This document shows positions 37,129 through 41,115 of a DNA stretch of 41,115 bases, piece by piece. The notes below the pieces were generated by a model. It was not told the DNA's origin. It saw only the letters and a program-made list of their open reading frames with translations, and searched no databases. The position numbers and the translations under genes were made by a program. The stretch covers positions 1-41,115 of the forward strand of contig JAMLIM010000029.1 in NCBI GenBank assembly GCA_023954175.1, written 5' to 3'. Numbering within the stretch: the first letter of the stretch is position 1; each line of letters opens with the position of its first letter. The DNA is from Rhizobacter sp. GTDB lineage: Bacteria > Pseudomonadota > Gammaproteobacteria > Burkholderiales > Burkholderiaceae_C.

Positions 37129-39297
37129 CTAGGCGAGCGCAAGCGGCCCCGGCGCGATCTTGAGCGTCACCCGGCCCTCGCTCCATGCGCGCTCGAAATC
37201 GGCCTCGATCTGGCGCAGCGCGGGCTCGGCCGGGGCGTCGGCGGCGACGATGCCGACCGACTTGTTGCGGCCCTGGCTCTTCGCGGTGTAGAGCGCCATG
37301 TCGGCGAGGTTGATCGCCTGCTCCCAACCGAGCGGCAACACGTGCGGCGGCAACGGAAAGCGCGCGTAGCCGATCGACACCGTGATCGCGACCGGCCGGC
37401 CATCGACCATCACCGGCCGCTCGCCGATCACCTTCAGCACCCGCTCGGCAAGCTGCTCGGCCTGCAGCGCCGGGACCTTCAGCGCCAGCACGAGGAACTC
37501 CTCGCCGCCCCAGCGCACGACGAGGTCGTCGCCGCGCACCGCTTCGTTCAGGCGCCGCGCGACCTCGCACAGCACGACGTCGCCCGCGGCGTGGCCATGG
37601 CCGTCGTTGACGTGCTTGAAGTGATCGATGTCGACCAGCAGCAGCGCGCCCTCGAAGCCCGCCTCGGCACCGCTCCTGGCCTGCTCGGCGTGCATCACCG
37701 AGAGGAACTGGCGCCGGTTCGCGAGGTTGGTCAGCGGGTCGCGCTCGCTTTGCACGCGCAGCTGCGCCTCGCTCGCGACGAGTTGCCGGTTCGTCGCCCG
37801 CACGCGGCGGTAGAGCAGCAGCACGGTCGCCGCCGACAGCGCGAGCACGACGCCGGCCACCGCCCAGATGCGCAGCATCAGCTCGCGGTTCGCGAGCTCC
37901 ACGCCCTTCAATTCGTTGTCGCGCGCGAGCAGGTCGATGTCGCGCTGCTTGCGCTCGCGGTCGTTGCGCAGGCGCAGTTCCTTGAGCGCCGCCTCGCGCG
38001 CCAGATCCATCGTCTTCGCGTTGAGCTCGCGCTCGCGGTGGAAGAGCTCGAGCGCGCCGCGGTAGTCACCGGCCGCGGTGAGCGCCGCGTCGTACTCGCG
38101 CAGCGCCTCCGCCTGGCGCGCCGCGAGCCCGGCGTCGCGCGTGAGCTGTTCGACCCGCGCCAGGTCGCGCTTGCCTTCGGCGATGCGGCCGAGGCCGATC
38201 TTGGCGAGGCCGGCGTTGTTGGTCAGCATGAGCTCGATGCGCACGTCCTTGTGCTCGCGCGCGACGGGCAGCGCCTGCTCGGCCGCGCGCAGCGCTTCGG
38301 CCGGGCGGCGCTGTTTTGCATACACGTCACTCAGATAGCCGAGCAGCACCGACTCCAGCCGCGGTGAGTTCGCTTCGCGCGCGAGGGGCAGAGCCTCGTC
38401 GGCGAGGCGCCGCACGGCGTCGGAATCCTGGTGCCAGTGCGCCATGAGCGCCTCGGCCATCTTGACGCGCGCCTGCAGCGCCGGGTCGCCGGAGCGCGCT
38501 GCGAGGCGCTGCGCCTGGCGCAGCAGCGGCTGCGCGGCGTCGAGCTTGTCACCGCGCACGAGCAGCCAGGCCAGCTCGGCGGTGGACAGCGTCAGGCGCG
38601 GGTTGTCCGCCGCCCACAGCGCCAGATCGCGCGCCGACCGCGCCTGCGCGGCCGCATTCGCCGGCACGCCCTTGTCCTGCCAATAGCGCTGCAGGATGCG
38701 CGTCGCCCCCCACGCGGCGCGGACATTGCATTCGCTTGCCGCTGCAGGGTCGGCCGTGATCTGCACTTCGCCCGCCGCCTGCGCACTGCCATCGGGCATC
38801 GCCGGGCAGGCGGCGCGCAGTGTCGCGAGCGCGGATTGCGCGAGCGGTTCGCCGAGATCGATGCGGCCCTGCATCGAGGCGAGCATCGCGCGGATCAGCA
38901 TCGCGCCGGCGTCGGCGCGCGATTCGTGCAGCGCGGCGAGCGCGTCGATCCACTGCTGCGCGTCTGCGGCGCGCCCACTTTGCGCAAGCACCATGCCGCG
39001 CGCCTGCAGCAGGGCGATCCGCTCCACCGGGGTTGCGGCGCCGCCAGGGTCCATTGCCTGCAGACCGGCCAGCGCGTCGTCGGGACGGTCGTAGCCCAGC
39101 CTCAACCAGCTGTCGATCCGACTCTGGAAAGTGAGTGCCGGCGCCGGTGCGCCCTGCGGCCCGCCGTCGCCTGCCTGCGCCGGCAGCGCAAGCGCCACCC
39201 AGAGTGCGGCGGCCAGCACCAGCGCGCGACGGGCGCGCGAACGCCCGGGTGTCGCACCGGGCGCTGCGGGGGCGAAGGTCGGCTGCAGCATCGTCAT
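37129..39297 (-). CDS. Diguanylate cyclase with TPR-type sensor region (copy 1)
   Basis: A 722-residue protein that would make c-di-GMP. A signal-type hydrophobic segment (about 25-42) is followed by a long helical-repeat region of TPR character (about 60-440), one membrane helix (about 470-490), a coiled coil and the GGDEF domain with GGEEF at about 597-601. The inhibitory I-site RGDD is five residues before it, so product inhibition is expected. About 40 residues follow the GGDEF domain. The repeat region is probably periplasmic. The ATG overlaps the stop of the upstream paralogue by 4 bp. The frame is open further upstream, but that region belongs to the other gene. Confidence 0.9.
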   Translation of the reverse strand: MTMLQPTFAPAAPGATPGRSRARRALVLAAALWVALALPAQAGDGGPQGAPAPALTFQSRIDSWLRLGYDRPDDALAGLQAMDPGGAATPVERIALLQARGMVLAQSGRAADAQQWIDALAALHESRADAGAMLIRAMLASMQGRIDLGEPLAQSALATLRAACPAMPDGSAQAAGEVQITADPAAASECNVRAAWGATRILQRYWQDKGVPANAAAQARSARDLALWAADNPRLTLSTAELAWLLVRGDKLDAAQPLLRQAQRLAARSGDPALQARVKMAEALMAHWHQDSDAVRRLADEALPLAREANSPRLESVLLGYLSDVYAKQRRPAEALRAAEQALPVAREHKDVRIELMLTNNAGLAKIGLGRIAEGKRDLARVEQLTRDAGLAARQAEALREYDAALTAAGDYRGALELFHRERELNAKTMDLAREAALKELRLRNDRERKQRDIDLLARDNELKGVELANRELMLRIWAVAGVVLALSAATVLLLYRRVRATNRQLVASEAQLRVQSERDPLTNLANRRQFLSVMHAEQARSGAEAGFEGALLLVDIDHFKHVNDGHGHAAGDVVLCEVARRLNEAVRGDDLVVRWGGEEFLVLALKVPALQAEQLAERVLKVIGERPVMVDGRPVAITVSIGYARFPLPPHVLPLGWEQAINLADMALYTAKSQGRNKSVGIVAADAPAEPALRQIEADFERAWSEGRVTLKIAPGPLALA

Positions 39298-41115
39298 GCG
39301 GCCGCGGCCAGCGTGCCGGCCACGCCTTCGTCGACGTGACCCGGGCCCTGCAGCAAGGTCAGCGCCACATCGCCGATGCGCCAGGCGGCCTCGAGCGAGC
39401 GCGCGATGACGTCGAGCTGCTGCTCGTCGTTGGCGATGAGCATGCGCACGCCGTAGGCGCGGTTGCGGCCGTGCGCCTTCGCCAGGTACAGGGCGGTGTC
39501 GACGAGGTTGATCGCGCGCTCCCACGACACCGCGAGCAGCGTCGGCTCGATCGGAAACGTCGCGTAGCCGATCGACGCCGTGACCGGCATCACCCGCCCC
39601 TCGTAAGTGACCGGCGTCGCGCCGACGACATCGAGCATGCGCTGCGCAAGGGCCTCCACCGCCTCGGGGCTGAGCGCGCGCACGACGACCAGGAACTCCT
39701 CGCCGCCCCAGCGCACGATCAGGTCGGGCTCGCGCAGCACGGCGCGCAGGCGGCGCGCGATCTCGACCAGCACCGCGTCGCCGCTCGCATGGCCCCAGCA
39801 GTCGTTGACGCGCTTGAAGTGGTCGATGTCGGCCAGAAAGACGGTGCCGCTGAACTTGCCGTCGGCGGCCAGCTGGCGCATCGCGGTCTGGAAGTGGCGC
39901 CGGTTCGAAAGGCCGGTCAGCGGATCGATCTCGGCATGCGCCTTGAGCTGCGCATTGCTGTCGGCGAGGCGCCGATTGGTATCGCGCACGCGCCGCATCA
40001 GCAGCGCGGCGACGACGAGCGAGAGCAGGCCGCACACCGCGACCAGCGCCCACAGCCGCTGCTGCAGCGTGCGCGCGTGCAGCTGCTCGCCCTGGATCGC
40101 GCTCTGGCGCTGCAGCAGTTCGAGCTCGCGCGTGCGCCGGCCGTTGTCGAACGCCTCCTGCAATTCGAGGATCGCCTTTTGCTGATTTCGCGTCAGCACC
40201 TGGTCTTCGAGCGTGCGCTGCTGGTGCAGCGCGTCGATCGCGCCGCGCAGGTCGCCGGCGCGTTCCAGCGCCTGCCCCATCTCCAGGTAGGTCTGCGCCA
40301 TGCCGGTGATCGAACCGCGGCGCTCGTCGATATCGACCGCCCGCCGCAGGCTCGCCTTGCCGGCGTCGATCTCGCCGAGGCCGATCTGCGCCAGCCCGAT
40401 ATTGGCCAGCGCCACCATCTCGGCGTTCAGGTTCTTGAGTTCGCGCGCCGGCGGCAGGGCCTGCTGCGCATGCAGGAGCGCGGTCGCGAACTCGCCCTTC
40501 TTCAGGTAGGAATCGGCCAGGTTGGCCAGATAGAGCGATTCCTCGTACTTCGCGCCCGCCTTGCGTGCATAGTCGATCGCCGCCAGCGACCAGCGCCTTC
40601 CGCCATCGAGGTCGCCGAGGGCATCGAGCACGATCGCCTGCGTCGTCGCGACGCGGGCGAGCGTCATCGGATCGCCGTCCGCCTGCGCGATCGAGAGCGC
40701 CTCCTGGTTCAGGCTCGCCGCACGCGCGTTCTGCTTGGCCAGCTGGTAGTTGTAGGCCAGATCGGCGCGCGCTTCGGCGCGCCGCCAGGCCTCGCCGCGG
40801 GCATCGGCCAGCGTCAGCGCCTCGTGACCGATGCGGATCGCGTCCTCGAACTTGCTCAGGCCGTTGCGGATATGGGCCTGGGCGGCGAGGAAACGCAGCC
40901 GGTTCAGCGCCGTCGCGTCGGCGGGAAGGCGCACCAGCGCCTCGTCGATCAGCGCGCCGGCACGCACCGAGTCGCCCGCCTGCTCGGCGACCCGCGCACG
41001 CACCAGCAACGCCGCGGCGCGGGCCAGCGGGTCCTTGTCGGCGACGAAGCGCGCGTCGAGCACGCGGGCGACCGCTTCGGCCTGGTCGGCGCTCGGCACG
41101 TTGGCGAGCAGCCAG
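39294..41115 (-). CDS. Diguanylate cyclase with TPR-type sensor region (copy 2, N-terminus cut off)
   Basis: The gene runs off the window; at least 607 residues are visible and the N-terminus lies beyond base 41115. Helical TPR-like repeats (patterns such as ALVRLPADATALNRLRFLAAQAHIRNG and KKGEFATALLHAQQALP) lead to a membrane helix (LWALVAVCGLLSLVVAALLM), then the GGDEF domain with GGEEF coded at 39693-39707 and an I-site REPD. A GTG at 41099 could be mistaken for the start, but the reading frame and the repeats continue upstream. It is the upstream partner of copy 1, coupled through an ATGA overlap. Confidence 0.9.
   Translation of the reverse strand, partial: WLLANVPSADQAEAVARVLDARFVADKDPLARAAALLVRARVAEQAGDSVRAGALIDEALVRLPADATALNRLRFLAAQAHIRNGLSKFEDAIRIGHEALTLADARGEAWRRAEARADLAYNYQLAKQNARAASLNQEALSIAQADGDPMTLARVATTQAIVLDALGDLDGGRRWSLAAIDYARKAGAKYEESLYLANLADSYLKKGEFATALLHAQQALPPARELKNLNAEMVALANIGLAQIGLGEIDAGKASLRRAVDIDERRGSITGMAQTYLEMGQALERAGDLRGAIDALHQQRTLEDQVLTRNQQKAILELQEAFDNGRRTRELELLQRQSAIQGEQLHARTLQQRLWALVAVCGLLSLVVAALLMRRVRDTNRRLADSNAQLKAHAEIDPLTGLSNRRHFQTAMRQLAADGKFSGTVFLADIDHFKRVNDCWGHASGDAVLVEIARRLRAVLREPDLIVRWGGEEFLVVVRALSPEAVEALAQRMLDVVGATPVTYEGRVMPVTASIGYATFPIEPTLLAVSWERAINLVDTALYLAKAHGRNRAYGVRMLIANDEQQLDVIARSLEAAWRIGDVALTLLQGPGHVDEGVAGTLAAAA

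Noticed and set aside
39298-40053. A 252-codon N-terminal extension of the first diguanylate cyclase
   Set aside because: It would overlap the GGDEF domain of the upstream paralogue in another frame. The signal-type segment after the ATG at 39297 and the 4-bp overlap give a better start.

Overview
The window looks like chromosomal DNA of a high-GC betaproteobacterium, most likely Burkholderiales. The evidence is gene content: a PhaM-type PHB granule protein, DUF3567 and DUF3108 proteins, the queA/recG/oxyR neighbourhood, a glcDEF set, and Burkholderiales-style TRAP and LysR genes. Base composition is strongly GC-rich, so almost every gene casts long spurious open frames on the other strand. 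I see no tRNA, rRNA, CRISPR, transposase or phage gene.

Layout. (1) 1-2.3 kb: the tail of a CaiB-type CoA-transferase, a CPBP membrane protease and tgt. (2) 2.5-14 kb: a block of ion, osmotic and stress genes. It holds a CPA2 antiporter with an MscS-like channel, an orphan small protein, an MFS transporter, a canonical MscS, an OmpA-like small protein with UspA, a three-gene set (DUF6394 protein, RCK potassium-type channel, SLC13 permease with RCK_C domains) and a MarR regulator. This block lies between tgt and queA, which are usually neighbours and here still point the same way, so it looks inserted. (3) 14-19 kb: queA, recG and oxyR, plus a glycine-zipper surface-type protein. (4) 19-25 kb: glcF, glcE, glcD, a FIST sensor protein and phaM. 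(5) 25-31 kb: a hybrid histidine kinase followed by a membrane-anchored aspartic protease and a TraB/GumN protein, then an FAH-family hydrolase, a DUF3108 protein and a DUF3567 protein. (6) 31.3-37 kb: a LysR regulator divergent from a catabolic operon (VOC enzyme, TRAP transporter, second FAH hydrolase) whose codon style differs somewhat from its surroundings. (7) 37-41 kb: two overlapping, paralogous TPR-type diguanylate cyclases, the upstream one cut by the window edge.

The most notable signals are regulatory and modular. The OmpA-like/uspA pair has an exact sigma70 consensus promoter (TTGACA, 17 bp, TATAAT) whose -10 lies inside a near-perfect 20-bp palindrome. The octamer CAAATATA in that palindrome recurs at the candidate promoter of the marR gene 5.4 kb away. 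The DUF6394/RCK channel/SLC13-RCK_C operon and the kinase/aspartic protease/TraB operon are the two best candidates for poorly described systems. Several conserved proteins (SLC13 permease, GlcE, FIST, RecG) carry low-complexity insertions, three of them built from 9-bp tandem units.
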